Source: Frondihabitans australicus (GTDB lineage Bacteria; Actinomycetota; Actinomycetes; Actinomycetales; Microbacteriaceae). From it: 64,000 nt of DNA. This document shows, piece after piece, positions 56,755 to 64,000 of the stretch (position 1 is its first letter; every line of letters begins with the position of its first letter). The DNA lies in the NCBI RefSeq assembly GCF_003634555.1, contig NZ_RBKS01000001.1, forward strand, positions 2,604,001 through 2,668,000. Direction: 5' to 3'. The notes beneath the pieces are model-generated. The model did not search any database, was not told the origin of the DNA, and worked only from the letters and a program-made list of their open reading frames with translations. A program made the translations under genes and the position numbers.

Positions 56755-56772
56755 GTTCACCATCCGTTCACC
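56755..56772 (+). promoter_or_regulatory. PHO box (RegX3/PhoP-type) of the pst operon
   Basis: GTTCACC (56755-56761) is repeated exactly 11 bp later as GTTCACC (56766-56772), and a degenerate GTTAACG/GTCACC follows near 56789-56801. An 11-bp direct repeat of GTTCACC is the established actinobacterial PHO box. It lies 100-117 nt upstream of the pstS GTG, the right place for activation by RegX3 encoded at 21432-22112. Confidence 0.85.
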
Positions 56773-56871
56773 AGTACGGGCGACCCTCGTTAACGCGTCA
56801 CCGTAGCGTCGCTCGCGGGTCAGCACCGGCCCAGTCCTGCAACGTGACTTCACTCCCGAAAAGGAACCCCT

Positions 56872-57969
56872 GTGAACAAGAAGCGAATCGGCAGCATCGC
56901 CGCCATCGCCGCTGTGGCCGCGATCGCCCTCAGCTCCTGCGCCGCGAACGAGTCGTCGACTCCCGCCGCCTCGTCGACCTCGACCGCCAAGCCTGTCTCG
57001 GGCACCATCAACGGCATCGGCTCGTCCGCTCAGGGCACCGCTGAGACCACCTGGATCGCGGGCTTCCAGCAGGCCAACCCCGACGCCACCGTCAACTACG
57101 ACCCCCAGGGCTCGGGCGCCGGCCGCACCAGCTTCGCCTCGGGCGCCGCCAACTTCGCCGGATCCGACGCCGCTCTCGCCGACGCCGACCTCGCCGGCTC
57201 GTTCGCCGCGTGCGCCGCCGGCACCAAGGGCATCGACATCCCCGTCTACATCTCGCCCATCGCGATCGCGTACAACGTCTCCGGCGTGACCGACCTCACC
57301 CTCGACGCCTCCACCATCGCGAAGATCTTCTCGGGCAAGATCACCAAGTGGAACGACCCGGCGATCAAGGCCCTCAACTCGAGCGCCACGCTCCCCGACG
57401 CCTCGATCACCGTCGTGCACCGCTCGGACGACTCGGGCACCACGCAGAACTTCACCGAGTACCTCTCGAGCCAGGCGTCCAGCGTCTGGACCGCTCCGGC
57501 CTCGCAGACGTTCCCCTACAAGGTCGGTGACGCCGCCAAGGGCACCCCGGGTGTCGCCTCGGCCGTGAAGAACTCGACCAACTCGATCGCCTACATCGAC
57601 GACTCCGGCGCGACCGGCCTGTCGAAGGCGAAGCTCATGGTCGGCAGCACCGCCACCGACATCAGCGCCAAGGGTGCTGCCGCCGTCGTCGCAAAGTCGC
57701 CGCTCGTCTCGGGCCGCGCCAAGAACGACATCGCCGTCAACATCGACCGCTCGCTGACCGCCAAGGGCGACTGGCCGATCGTCCTGGTCTCGTACCTCAT
57801 CGCGTGCCAGAACTACAAGGACGCCGCTGTCGGCAAGGAGGTCAAGGCGTACGCCCAGTACGTGACCACCCCTGCCGCTCAGACCGCTGCCGCCGGCCAG
57901 GCCGGCTCGGCGCCGCTCTCCGGCTCGCTGTCGACGAAGGCTCAGGCCGCCGCCGCCACCATCAAGTAA
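56872..57969 (+). CDS. pstS: phosphate ABC transporter substrate-binding lipoprotein PstS
   Basis: The 365-aa protein starts at GTG 56872 with AAAAGGA upstream. It has a lipoprotein signal peptide (MNKKRIGSIAAIAAVAAIALSSC). The phosphate-binding segments are the NGIGSSAQGTAETTW loop, PQGSGAGRTSFASG with NFAGSDAAL, and HRSDDSGTTQNFTEYL, which together give the Ser/Thr/Asp/Arg phosphate cage. It captures inorganic phosphate outside the membrane. A hairpin follows before pstC. Confidence 0.95.
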   Translation: MNKKRIGSIAAIAAVAAIALSSCAANESSTPAASSTSTAKPVSGTINGIGSSAQGTAETTWIAGFQQANPDATVNYDPQGSGAGRTSFASGAANFAGSDAALADADLAGSFAACAAGTKGIDIPVYISPIAIAYNVSGVTDLTLDASTIAKIFSGKITKWNDPAIKALNSSATLPDASITVVHRSDDSGTTQNFTEYLSSQASSVWTAPASQTFPYKVGDAAKGTPGVASAVKNSTNSIAYIDDSGATGLSKAKLMVGSTATDISAKGAAAVVAKSPLVSGRAKNDIAVNIDRSLTAKGDWPIVLVSYLIACQNYKDAAVGKEVKAYAQYVTTPAAQTAAAGQAGSAPLSGSLSTKAQAAAATIK

Positions 57970-57981
57970 CACCCCGATGAA

Positions 57982-58014
57982 GGCCTGGGTCGCGGATCTA
58001 CCGCGACCCAGGCC
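57982..58014 (+). terminator. intercistronic hairpin between pstS and pstC
   Basis: GGCCTGGGTCGCGG-atcta-CCGCGACCCAGGCC is a perfect 14-bp stem starting 13 nt after the pstS stop. There is no T tract and no obvious new promoter before pstC. It probably lets most transcripts end or be stabilised after pstS, giving excess binding protein over the permeases. Confidence 0.7.
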
Positions 58015-58137
58015 CCGTCTGGTTCACTCGTCTGAACCGCGCACCACCCGGCTCCACCAGCACCTCCGCACCACCGGCAACACGCTCCATCACCCGACAG
58101 TCATGCGGCCACAGGGCCAGAGCAGGAATTCGACTTC

Positions 58138-59097
58138 ATGACCGCATCCGCGGAATCCCCCGCCCGCACCGACCGCCGGCCCAAGGCCACGGTCCGGCTC
58201 GGCGACAGGGTCTTCTCCCTCTCGACAGTCGTCGCGGGAACCCTGATCCTGGTCGTCCTCGCGGCCGTGGCCCTGTTCCTCATCGTCCAGTCGATCCCGG
58301 CCCTCACGGCCAAGGTCGGCACCCTGCCCGACCAGGCGACGAACTTCTGGTCGTACGTCGGGCCCCTCGTCTTCGGCACCGTCTGGGCCGCGTTCCTCGC
58401 CCTCCTGATGGCGACGCCGCTCTCGATCGGCATCGCGCTCTTCATCTCGCACTACGCGCCGCGCCGGATCAGCCAGGTGCTCGGCTACATCATCGACCTG
58501 CTGGCCGCGGTGCCCTCGGTCGTGTTCGGCCTCTGGGGCGTCCTGATCCTGGCGCCGTTCGTCCAGCCCTTCTACAACACGCTGGTCAACCACGTCGGCT
58601 GGTTCCCGCTCTTCGCCGGCCCCGTCTCGGGCACCGGCAAGACGATCCTCACCGCCGCCATCGTGCTGGCCGTGATGTGCATCCCGATCATGACGGCCGT
58701 CATGCGCGAGATCTTCCTCCAGGCACCGCGCCTCCACGAGGAGGCCGCACTGGCCCTCGGCGCGACGCGCTGGGAGATGATCCGCATGGCGGTCCTGCCG
58801 TTCGCCCGCTCGGGCATCGTGTCGGCAATCATGCTCGGCCTCGGCCGCGCCCTCGGTGAGACCCTCGCCATCGCGATCGTGCTCTCGCCCGCCACCGTGA
58901 TCAGCTTCGCGGTGCTCGGCAGCCAGAACCCCAACACGATCGCCGCGAACATCGCGCTCCAGTTCGCCGAGGCCCAGGGCGTCGGCCTGAACGCCCTCAT
59001 CGCCTCCGGCCTCGTCCTCTTCGTCATCACGCTGCTGATCAACATGGCAGCACGCTTCATCGTCAACCGCCGCAAGGCCTTCTCGGGAGCCAACTGA
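58138..59097 (+). CDS. pstC: phosphate ABC transporter permease PstC
   Basis: The 319-aa protein starts at ATG 58138. Six or seven helices begin at about residue 35 (LSTVVAGTLILVVLAAVALFL). The EAA loop that contacts PstB is LHEEAALALGATRWEMIRM with GLGRALGETLAIAIVL. It overlaps pstA by one base (TGATG). Confidence 0.94.
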   Translation: MTASAESPARTDRRPKATVRLGDRVFSLSTVVAGTLILVVLAAVALFLIVQSIPALTAKVGTLPDQATNFWSYVGPLVFGTVWAAFLALLMATPLSIGIALFISHYAPRRISQVLGYIIDLLAAVPSVVFGLWGVLILAPFVQPFYNTLVNHVGWFPLFAGPVSGTGKTILTAAIVLAVMCIPIMTAVMREIFLQAPRLHEEAALALGATRWEMIRMAVLPFARSGIVSAIMLGLGRALGETLAIAIVLSPATVISFAVLGSQNPNTIAANIALQFAEAQGVGLNALIASGLVLFVITLLINMAARFIVNRRKAFSGAN

Positions 59098-60173
59098 TGT
59101 CGGTCGCCGTCCGCAACACCCGCGCCAACACGCTGACCGCCGGCAAGCTGCCGAAGTTCGCGCCCTGGGGCCTGCTCGCGATCAGCTGGGCCATCTTCGT
59201 CGCCGTCTTCCTCCTGCTCAAGGCATCGGGGTCGACGAAGGACTTCAACATCGTCGGCGCCCTCTTCTTCGGCACGATCCTGTTCGACGTCCTCATCGTC
59301 GTCATCTCGATGGTCGTCGAGGGGGGCCGCAAGGCGAAGGACCGCCTCGTCACGTCGCTCGTGATGTCGGCCTTCATCGTCGTGCTCCTGCCGCTCGTGT
59401 CGCTCGTCTACACGGTGATCTCGCGCGGTGTCGCCCGCTTCGACGTCCAGTACTTCACCTACTCGATGCGCAACGTCATCAGCGTGGGCGGCGGCGCCCT
59501 CCACGCGATCGTGGGCACACTCGAGATCACCGCGTTCGCGACCCTGATCAGCGTGCCGGTCGGCATCCTGACGTCGATCTACCTGGTCGAGTACGGCCGC
59601 GGCCGCCTCGCTCGCGCGATCACCTTCTTCGTCGACGTCATGACCGGCATCCCCTCGATCGTCGCCGGCCTCTTCGCCTACGCGCTCTTCGCCCTCATCG
59701 CGGGCCCCGCGATCCGCAACGGCGCCATGGGCTCCATCGCCCTGAGCGTGCTGATGATCCCCATCGTGGTGCGGTCGAGCGAGGAGATCCTCAAGATCGT
59801 GCCGAACGAGCTCCGCGAGGCGAGCTACGCGCTCGGCGTGCCCCGCTGGCTCACGATCGTCAAGATCGTGCTGCCGACGTCGTTCGCCGGCCTCGCCACC
59901 GGCGTCGTTCTCGCCATCTCGCGAGTCATCGGCGAGACCGCGCCGCTGCTGCTCACGACCGGCTTCACGACCGACATGAACTACGACCTCTTCAGCGACA
60001 GGATGATGACGCTCCCGGTCTTCGTGTACACGCAGTACGCGCAGCAGGGGCCCGACGCGACCCCGTACCTGGAGCGGGCCTGGACCGGCGCACTCGTGCT
60101 GATCCTGATCGTCATGGCCCTGAACCTGATCGCACGCATCATCGGCCGCTTCTTCGCCCCGCGCGGACGCTAG
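59097..60173 (+). CDS. pstA: phosphate ABC transporter permease PstA
   Basis: The 358-aa protein starts at ATG 59097. It has extra N-terminal helices ([18 protein letters not shown] and a second pair) before the core. The permease domain has [20 protein letters not shown] and the EAA loop [20 protein letters not shown] with [16 protein letters not shown]. It forms the channel with PstC. pstB follows after 49 nt. Confidence 0.94.
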   Translation: MSVAVRNTRANTLTAGKLPKFAPWGLLAISWAIFVAVFLLLKASGSTKDFNIVGALFFGTILFDVLIVVISMVVEGGRKAKDRLVTSLVMSAFIVVLLPLVSLVYTVISRGVARFDVQYFTYSMRNVISVGGGALHAIVGTLEITAFATLISVPVGILTSIYLVEYGRGRLARAITFFVDVMTGIPSIVAGLFAYALFALIAGPAIRNGAMGSIALSVLMIPIVVRSSEEILKIVPNELREASYALGVPRWLTIVKIVLPTSFAGLATGVVLAISRVIGETAPLLLTTGFTTDMNYDLFSDRMMTLPVFVYTQYAQQGPDATPYLERAWTGALVLILIVMALNLIARIIGRFFAPRGR

Positions 60174-60222
60174 CCGCCACCCCAGACCCAGCCCGACGCA
60201 GCAACCCCGAAAAAGGAACCAC

Positions 60223-61002
60223 GTGTCCAAGCGCATCGAAGTCAAAGACCTCAACGTCTACTACAGCAAGTTCCGTGCCGTCGAAGACGTCAACATCACC
60301 ATCGAGCCCCGCACGGTGACGGCGTTCATCGGGCCGTCGGGCTGCGGCAAGTCGACGTTCCTCCGCACGCTCAACCGCATGCACGAGGTCATCCCCGGCG
60401 CCTACGTCGAGGGCGAGGTCCTCATCGACGGCAACGACCTCTACGCACCGGGCGTCGACCCGGTGCTCGTCCGCCGTCAGGTCGGCATGGTGTTCCAGCG
60501 CCCGAACCCGTTCCCGACGATGTCGATCCGCGAGAACGTCCTGGCGGGCGTGAAGCTCAACAACCGCCGCATGGGCAAGAGCGAGTCCGACGACCTCGTC
60601 GAGAAGTCGCTCACCGGCGCGAACCTCTGGAACGAGGTCAAGGACCGCCTCGACAAGCCGGGCTCGGGCCTCTCCGGCGGACAGCAGCAGCGCCTCTGCA
60701 TCGCGCGCGCCGTCGCGGTCTCCCCCGACGTGATCCTCATGGACGAGCCCTGCTCGGCTCTCGACCCGATCTCGACCCTCGCGATCGAGGACCTCATCGA
60801 GGAGCTCAAGCAGGAGTACACGATCGTCATCGTGACCCACAACATGCAGCAGGCGTCGCGCGTCTCCGACAAGACGGCGTTCTTCAACATCGCCGGCACC
60901 GGCAAGCCCGGCAAGCTCATCGAGTACAACGACACCGCGACGATGTTCTCGAACCCGACCGTGCAGGCCACCGAGGACTACGTCTCGGGCCGCTTCGGTT
61001 GA
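60223..61002 (+). CDS. pstB: phosphate ABC transporter ATPase PstB
   Basis: The 259-aa protein starts at GTG 60223 with AAAAAGGA upstream. Walker A is [18 protein letters not shown]-loop [13 protein letters not shown], signature [16 protein letters not shown], Walker [17 protein letters not shown] and the switch His is in IVTHNMQQA. These are textbook PstB motifs. It powers phosphate uptake and, with PhoU, signals phosphate status to SenX3. Confidence 0.96.
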   Translation: MSKRIEVKDLNVYYSKFRAVEDVNITIEPRTVTAFIGPSGCGKSTFLRTLNRMHEVIPGAYVEGEVLIDGNDLYAPGVDPVLVRRQVGMVFQRPNPFPTMSIRENVLAGVKLNNRRMGKSESDDLVEKSLTGANLWNEVKDRLDKPGSGLSGGQQQRLCIARAVAVSPDVILMDEPCSALDPISTLAIEDLIEELKQEYTIVIVTHNMQQASRVSDKTAFFNIAGTGKPGKLIEYNDTATMFSNPTVQATEDYVSGRFG

Positions 61003-61023
61003 TCGGCGCTCCCGTCTGACGGC

Positions 61024-61058
61024 GACGGCCCCGCTCCCCTCGTGGGGGCGGGGCCGTC
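61024..61058 (+). terminator. terminator of the pst operon
   Basis: GACGGCCCCGC (61024-61034) pairs with GCGGGGCCGTC (61048-61058), with an inner CCCC/GGGG extension, 21 nt after the pstB stop. Confidence 0.75.
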
Positions 61059-61080
61059 GGCGTTCGTGGGTGTGTCGTGC

Positions 61081-61260
61081 GTTCGGGAGGAGATGCCGGC
61101 CGACGGTCCTCCTGAGCGGCGGGAGGGCGCACAGTTTCCTCCCGGGGCGTCGCTCGCCGAGCCGATTTCCTTCCGGACGCCGCCGAGTTCCTCCCGAAGC
61201 GAGAGCCCACCGGGCGGCAATGGCACCGGTGCGCGTTCGGGAGGAAGAACATCCTCCCGG
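61081..61260. repeat. cluster of TTCGGGAGGA / TCCTCCCGAA repeats
   Basis: The 180 bp between pstB and the convergent anti-sigma gene contain at least five copies of one 10-bp word in alternating orientation: GTTCGGGAGGA (61081), TTTCCTCCCGG (61135), TTTCCTTCCGG (61166), GTTCCTCCCGAAG (61187) and GCGTTCGGGAGGAA (61233). ATCCTCCCGG (61251) closes a hairpin with the preceding copy. The stretch holds no gene. It could fold into several alternative stems or act as a protein-binding array. Confidence 0.65.
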
Positions 61261-61321
61261 GCGCAGGGTGCGAGTGGTGCCGCTGACAACGCGTGCGGCC
61301 CACCCGAGCCGCGAGGCAGAC

Positions 61322-62221
61322 CTAGACCGGGATCGCGGCGATCGGCGTCGTGGTCGGCTGCTTCGAGCCGCCCTTCGGCTCGACCGTGATGCCGACCGTG
61401 GCGCCTGAGGTCAGGTCGCCCTTCAGCACCTGAGTCAGGGTGCCCGACTTCGTCGAGACGAGCCCGGCCGACTTGATCACGGCGCCGTTGATGTACCAGA
61501 GCTGATAGGTCTTCGACGTCGGCAGCGTAGCGACGCCGTCGAGCACGACGGCGGACTGCCCGAGCGCGGCCGACCAGTAGACGGTGGCGGTGCCGCCGGC
61601 GGCGATCTTCGCCGAGGCGTGCTGGACGTCGCTCGCCGCGAGGATCCGCGACGCGTCGGTCGAGCTGTTCGCGGTGGGTCCGGCGATCTGCGACACGACG
61701 GGTGCCGGCTGATGCTGGTTGAGGATCGCACCGCCGCCGAAGAACAGCGCGGCAGCGGCGGCCGCACCGGCCAGCAGAGCGGCGGGCCGCAGGAACCAGC
61801 GCTGGTGGGCGAGGGGTGTGGGCCGCAGGAGCTCGCCGGAGGCGACCTCGCCGACGGTGACCACGGCGGGCCCCGTCGCCCGGGGGGAGGTCTCGGGCGG
61901 AAGGACTGCTGCATCCTGCGCCCTGTCGGCCACGGGAGGGACGAGCGTGAGTGCCGGAAGCTGCGGCGTCGAGTCGAGCAGGTCGAGGATGCTCGAGCGG
62001 AGGCCTGCGGAGGGTGTGACCGGCGGGACGGCGCGGCCGAGAAGGAGTGCTGTCTCGTTCAGCTCGGCCACCTCTCTCTGCAGGTCGGGGTTGTCGTGGA
62101 GTCGCTCTTCGAAGAGCGTTCGTTCGGGGTCGGTGAGGGCGTTCAGCGCGTAGGCGGCCGACATCGCGTCGATCTCGTCCATGCCGTCGCCTCCGAAGGT
62201 GTTGTCGTCGTCGTTGCTCAT
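61322..62221 (-). CDS. rskA: anti-sigma factor (RskA type)
   Basis: The 299-aa protein has an N-terminal cytosolic anti-sigma domain at about 1-70 (MDEIDAMSAAYALNALTDPERTLFEERL, split at ALTDPERT) without a zinc motif. A linker follows, then one membrane helix at about 147-166 (ALLAGAAAAAALFFGGGAIL) and an extracytoplasmic RskA domain (WSAALGQSAVVLDGVATLP, TYQLWYINGAVIKSAG). It should hold the upstream sigma factor inactive until regulated proteolysis releases it. Its ATG overlaps the sigma factor stop (ATGA). Confidence 0.9.
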   Translation of the reverse strand: MSNDDDNTFGGDGMDEIDAMSAAYALNALTDPERTLFEERLHDNPDLQREVAELNETALLLGRAVPPVTPSAGLRSSILDLLDSTPQLPALTLVPPVADRAQDAAVLPPETSPRATGPAVVTVGEVASGELLRPTPLAHQRWFLRPAALLAGAAAAAALFFGGGAILNQHQPAPVVSQIAGPTANSSTDASRILAASDVQHASAKIAAGGTATVYWSAALGQSAVVLDGVATLPTSKTYQLWYINGAVIKSAGLVSTKSGTLTQVLKGDLTSGATVGITVEPKGGSKQPTTTPIAAIPV

Positions 62222-62817
62222 GACGCCACCCCCAGTTCGTCGCGGAGACGGATCATTCCGTCTCGAAGTCGGGTCTTGACCGTGCCGATCGGCACGTTCA
62301 GCATCGACGACACCTCGCTGTGCGAGTAGCCGCCGTAGTAGGCCAGCGTCACTGCCTGACGTTGGAGTTCGGTGAGCCTGTCGAGCGCTCGCTCGACTCG
62401 TTCGTGCTCGATGCGGATCTCGACCTGCTCGGTCACCGAGTCGAACTCGGTGTCGAAGTCGCGGATTCCGATCTTGGTGTCCCGATCGCGGCTGGACTGG
62501 CTGGCCCTGACGCGATCGACCGCCCTGCGGTGGGCCATGGTGAGCATCCAGCTCGCGGCATTGCCTCTCGACGAGTCGAAGCGCGATGCCTGCTGCCAGA
62601 TCTCGAGGAATACCTCCTGGGTCACTTCTTCCGACTGTGAATGGTCTTTCAGCAGCCGCTTGATGAGCCCCAGGATTCTCGGAGCGGTCTGGTCGTACAG
62701 CGAGGCGAAGGCGACCCGATCGCCGGTGGCGACCCGCGCGAGGAGCTGCTCGGGCGTGGCGGAATCGCTCACACCCGCATCAGGCTCGTCGATGTCGCGG
62801 CTCACGAGTACCAGCAT
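62218..62817 (-). CDS. sigK: ECF sigma factor (SigK type)
   Basis: The protein of about 199 aa has region 2 at about 30-100 (FASLYDQTAPRILGLIKRLL, EEVTQEVFLEIWQQASRFD, AASWMLTMAHRRAVDRVRA) and region 4 at about 140-190 (LTELQRQAVTLAYYGGYSHS, LNVPIGTVKTRLRDGMIRLR). Pairing with an RskA-type anti-sigma factor identifies the SigK group. In relatives SigK responds to envelope redox conditions. Several starts are possible (62841, 62817, 62805). I chose ATG 62817 because the two earlier ATGs lack a ribosome-binding site, but this is uncertain. Confidence 0.88.
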   Translation of the reverse strand: MLVLVSRDIDEPDAGVSDSATPEQLLARVATGDRVAFASLYDQTAPRILGLIKRLLKDHSQSEEVTQEVFLEIWQQASRFDSSRGNAASWMLTMAHRRAVDRVRASQSSRDRDTKIGIRDFDTEFDSVTEQVEIRIEHERVERALDRLTELQRQAVTLAYYGGYSHSEVSSMLNVPIGTVKTRLRDGMIRLRDELGVAS

Positions 62818-62841
62818 GTCAGGTCGTACCTGCATCTGCAC

Positions 62842-63348
62842 ACGACATGCGGCGGGTGGCTACCGCGGAGGGCCTCTCGTGCGATGGCCGTCTGGGATGG
62901 CAAGAAGCCCGGGTCGCACGAGAGGTCCGCCGCAGTGAACCGATCGGATGAGCGGTTCGCATGTCGATGAAGACGCGGTCTTTCTCTCGCAAGGGTGTTC
63001 GGCGCACCCGCCCGGGTGGTTTGCTCCGATCGCAGAAAATCTTTGCGAACGAGCGAGTTCGTCTCTCGACACCCTGTATCGGCAGAATCGACGGGTCGCC
63101 AGAGCACGGGATGCAGGAGGCACAGGGCGCAGGAGCAGCCGGAAGGCCTGCACACACGAGGGCCAGCAGACACAGAGGCGCCGGGCCGCAGAACGCCTCT
63201 CGGCGCGAGGCCGCTCGAAGCGGCTAAATTTGGAGCCCGGGGTTACTGCGGCCCGGCGTCCTCTACTGTAGCGACCTCGTGCCGTGCGGTGGCCCGCTTC
63301 CGCACTCGGCGAACACGTGCAACGCGGGTGTGTCGGGCGGGGCGGCCC
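62842..63348. other. gene-poor intergenic region with hairpins
   Basis: About 500 bp separate sigK from the next minus-strand gene. Short open frames here show no coding character. Visible structure: CCTCTCGTGCGA (62873-62884) and TCGCACGAGAGG (62914-62925) make a 12-bp stem with a 29-nt loop, GAACCG/CGGTTC lies at 62937-62958, and GCCGCT-cga-AGCGGC lies at 63210-63224 next to AAATTT. On the minus strand TACAGT near 63263-63268 could be a -10. The region could hold the sigK promoter or a small RNA; neither can be shown from sequence alone. Confidence 0.5.
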
Positions 63349-63981
63349 CTAGGTCAGGCTGCCGTCGCGCCACAGGCCGGCGCAGGCCGACAGGTCGGCG
63401 GCGAGCTCGGAGAACCGCAGGCCCCGCCGGGTGAACTCGCTCGAGCGGTCCGGCTCGACCACGTCGACGTCGTCGGCCACGCTCGTGGCGCCCGCCGCCG
63501 CGATCCGGCAGAACGAGGCGCCGCGGTCGAGGGCGAGGCCGAAGTCGCCGTCGAACACGCCGCGCAGGATCGTGTCGGCCAGCTCGACGATCTCCTCCGG
63601 GCTCGCCGGCGCCGGAGCCCCCACGACCACGGGGTCGATCGTCGAGAGCTCGCGCACGCCGCGCTCGAACAGGTACGTGATGTCGTCCGGGTTCGCACGG
63701 ATCACCGCGCGGGTGAGGTAGATGCGCCACAGGGCGCCGGGAAGCGAGTGGGGCGTTGCTCCTGCCCAGAGCTCGGCCAGCGCGTCGATGCCGTGCGAAT
63801 CGGTGAACGCGACGAGGCGGTCGAGGATCTCGGGCGTGGGATCCTGCCGCACCCGGGCCAGCAGCGCCGCCGCCGACTCGTGCGCCACACGGTGCATGAC
63901 CGCAGGATCGTCGCCACCCTGGAACGCCTCGAACTCTCGGCCGCCGAACTGGGCGGGGCGGTGGAAGTCGCGAGAAGTCAT
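63349..63981 (-). CDS. conserved hypothetical protein (Microbacteriaceae)
   Basis: The 210-aa soluble, largely helical protein starts at ATG 63981 (MTSRDFHRPAQFGGREFEAFQGGDDPAVM). It includes VAHESAAALLARVRQDPTPEI, an Ala/Pro-rich middle and a C-terminus with LRFSELAADLSACAGLWRDG. To my recollection close relatives occur throughout Microbacteriaceae and are sometimes mislabelled as an RNA polymerase subunit; no polymerase motif is present. The function is unknown. Confidence 0.72.
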   Translation of the reverse strand: MTSRDFHRPAQFGGREFEAFQGGDDPAVMHRVAHESAAALLARVRQDPTPEILDRLVAFTDSHGIDALAELWAGATPHSLPGALWRIYLTRAVIRANPDDITYLFERGVRELSTIDPVVVGAPAPASPEEIVELADTILRGVFDGDFGLALDRGASFCRIAAAGATSVADDVDVVEPDRSSEFTRRGLRFSELAADLSACAGLWRDGSLT

Positions 63982-64000
63982 CGGAGCAAGGGTACTCGCC

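Noticed and set aside
62860-63153. Minus-strand open frames upstream of sigK
   Set aside because: Third-position GC and amino-acid composition do not resemble the neighbouring genes, no ribosome-binding site precedes them, and several overlapping frames are equally open.

Overview
The window is high-GC DNA from an actinobacterium, most probably a member of the Microbacteriaceae (Frondihabitans/Leifsonia-like). The grounds are many GTG starts and apparently leaderless genes, mycothiol synthesis (mshD), carD, an ispD-ispF fusion, DUF4032 and DUF5997 proteins, SenX3/RegX3, and the actinobacterial order glnR-mshD-ppk-NUDIX-pstSCAB. I see no insertion sequence, prophage, CRISPR array, tRNA or plasmid function. 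It looks like ordinary chromosome with one rRNA operon at its left edge.

Layout. 1-2.3 kb: 16S rRNA on the minus strand with its leader and two promoters; the 23S gene lies beyond the left end. 2.4-7.5 kb: a fumarylacetoacetase-like hydrolase, a bifunctional PutA without its own DNA-binding domain, and a TetR regulator with two palindromic operators over the putA promoter. 7.5-16.4 kb: YdeI-like protein, LysR-type effector-domain protein, DUF5997, an oxidoreductase, a ROK sugar kinase, an AI-2E-type permease, a membrane-anchored DsbA-like protein, a UgpC/MsiK-type ATPase and a DUF4032 protein. 16.4-20.7 kb (minus): carD, ispDF, cysS, rlmB. 20.8-24.1 kb: a small lipoprotein, then regX3-senX3 divergent from phoU. 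24.2-29.8 kb: a ROK repressor followed by a ChvE/GguAB-type monosaccharide ABC importer; the repressor and the importer share a 16-bp operator. 29.8-34.7 kb: TetR/NmrA divergent pair, a flavin monooxygenase preceded by a possible 29-aa leader peptide, and a membrane glycosyltransferase. 34.9-40.6 kb: a compact gene set coding for a VIT-family metal transporter, a two-component system, a ferric-reductase-like protein, a secreted FMN-binding protein and ApbE. 40.6-48 kb: SRPBCC protein, Kup, an unusual Ser/Gly/Ile nonapeptide-repeat protein, small unknown genes separated by very long palindromes, and a GntR/membrane-protein pair. 48-51.9 kb: gpmA, a methyltransferase, ygfZ, nitrobindin-like and small membrane proteins. 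51.9-61 kb: glnR-like regulator, mshD, ppk, NUDIX/phosphatase, pstSCAB. 61.3-64 kb: anti-sigma/sigma pair (RskA/SigK type) and a conserved unknown.

How the genes work together. Phosphate is the main theme. SenX3-RegX3 and PhoU at 21-24 kb and the PstSCAB importer plus polyphosphate kinase at 53-61 kb form one regulatory circuit. A near-perfect GTTCACC direct-repeat PHO box precedes pstS. The most interesting accessory unit is the metal/redox cluster at 35-40.6 kb, which reads as a membrane electron-transfer chain ending in a covalently flavinylated exported protein and sensed by its own two-component system. Other points worth attention are a strongly over-represented TCCTGCG word across the whole window, the operator pairs, and a set of long intergenic palindromes with unrelated sequences.
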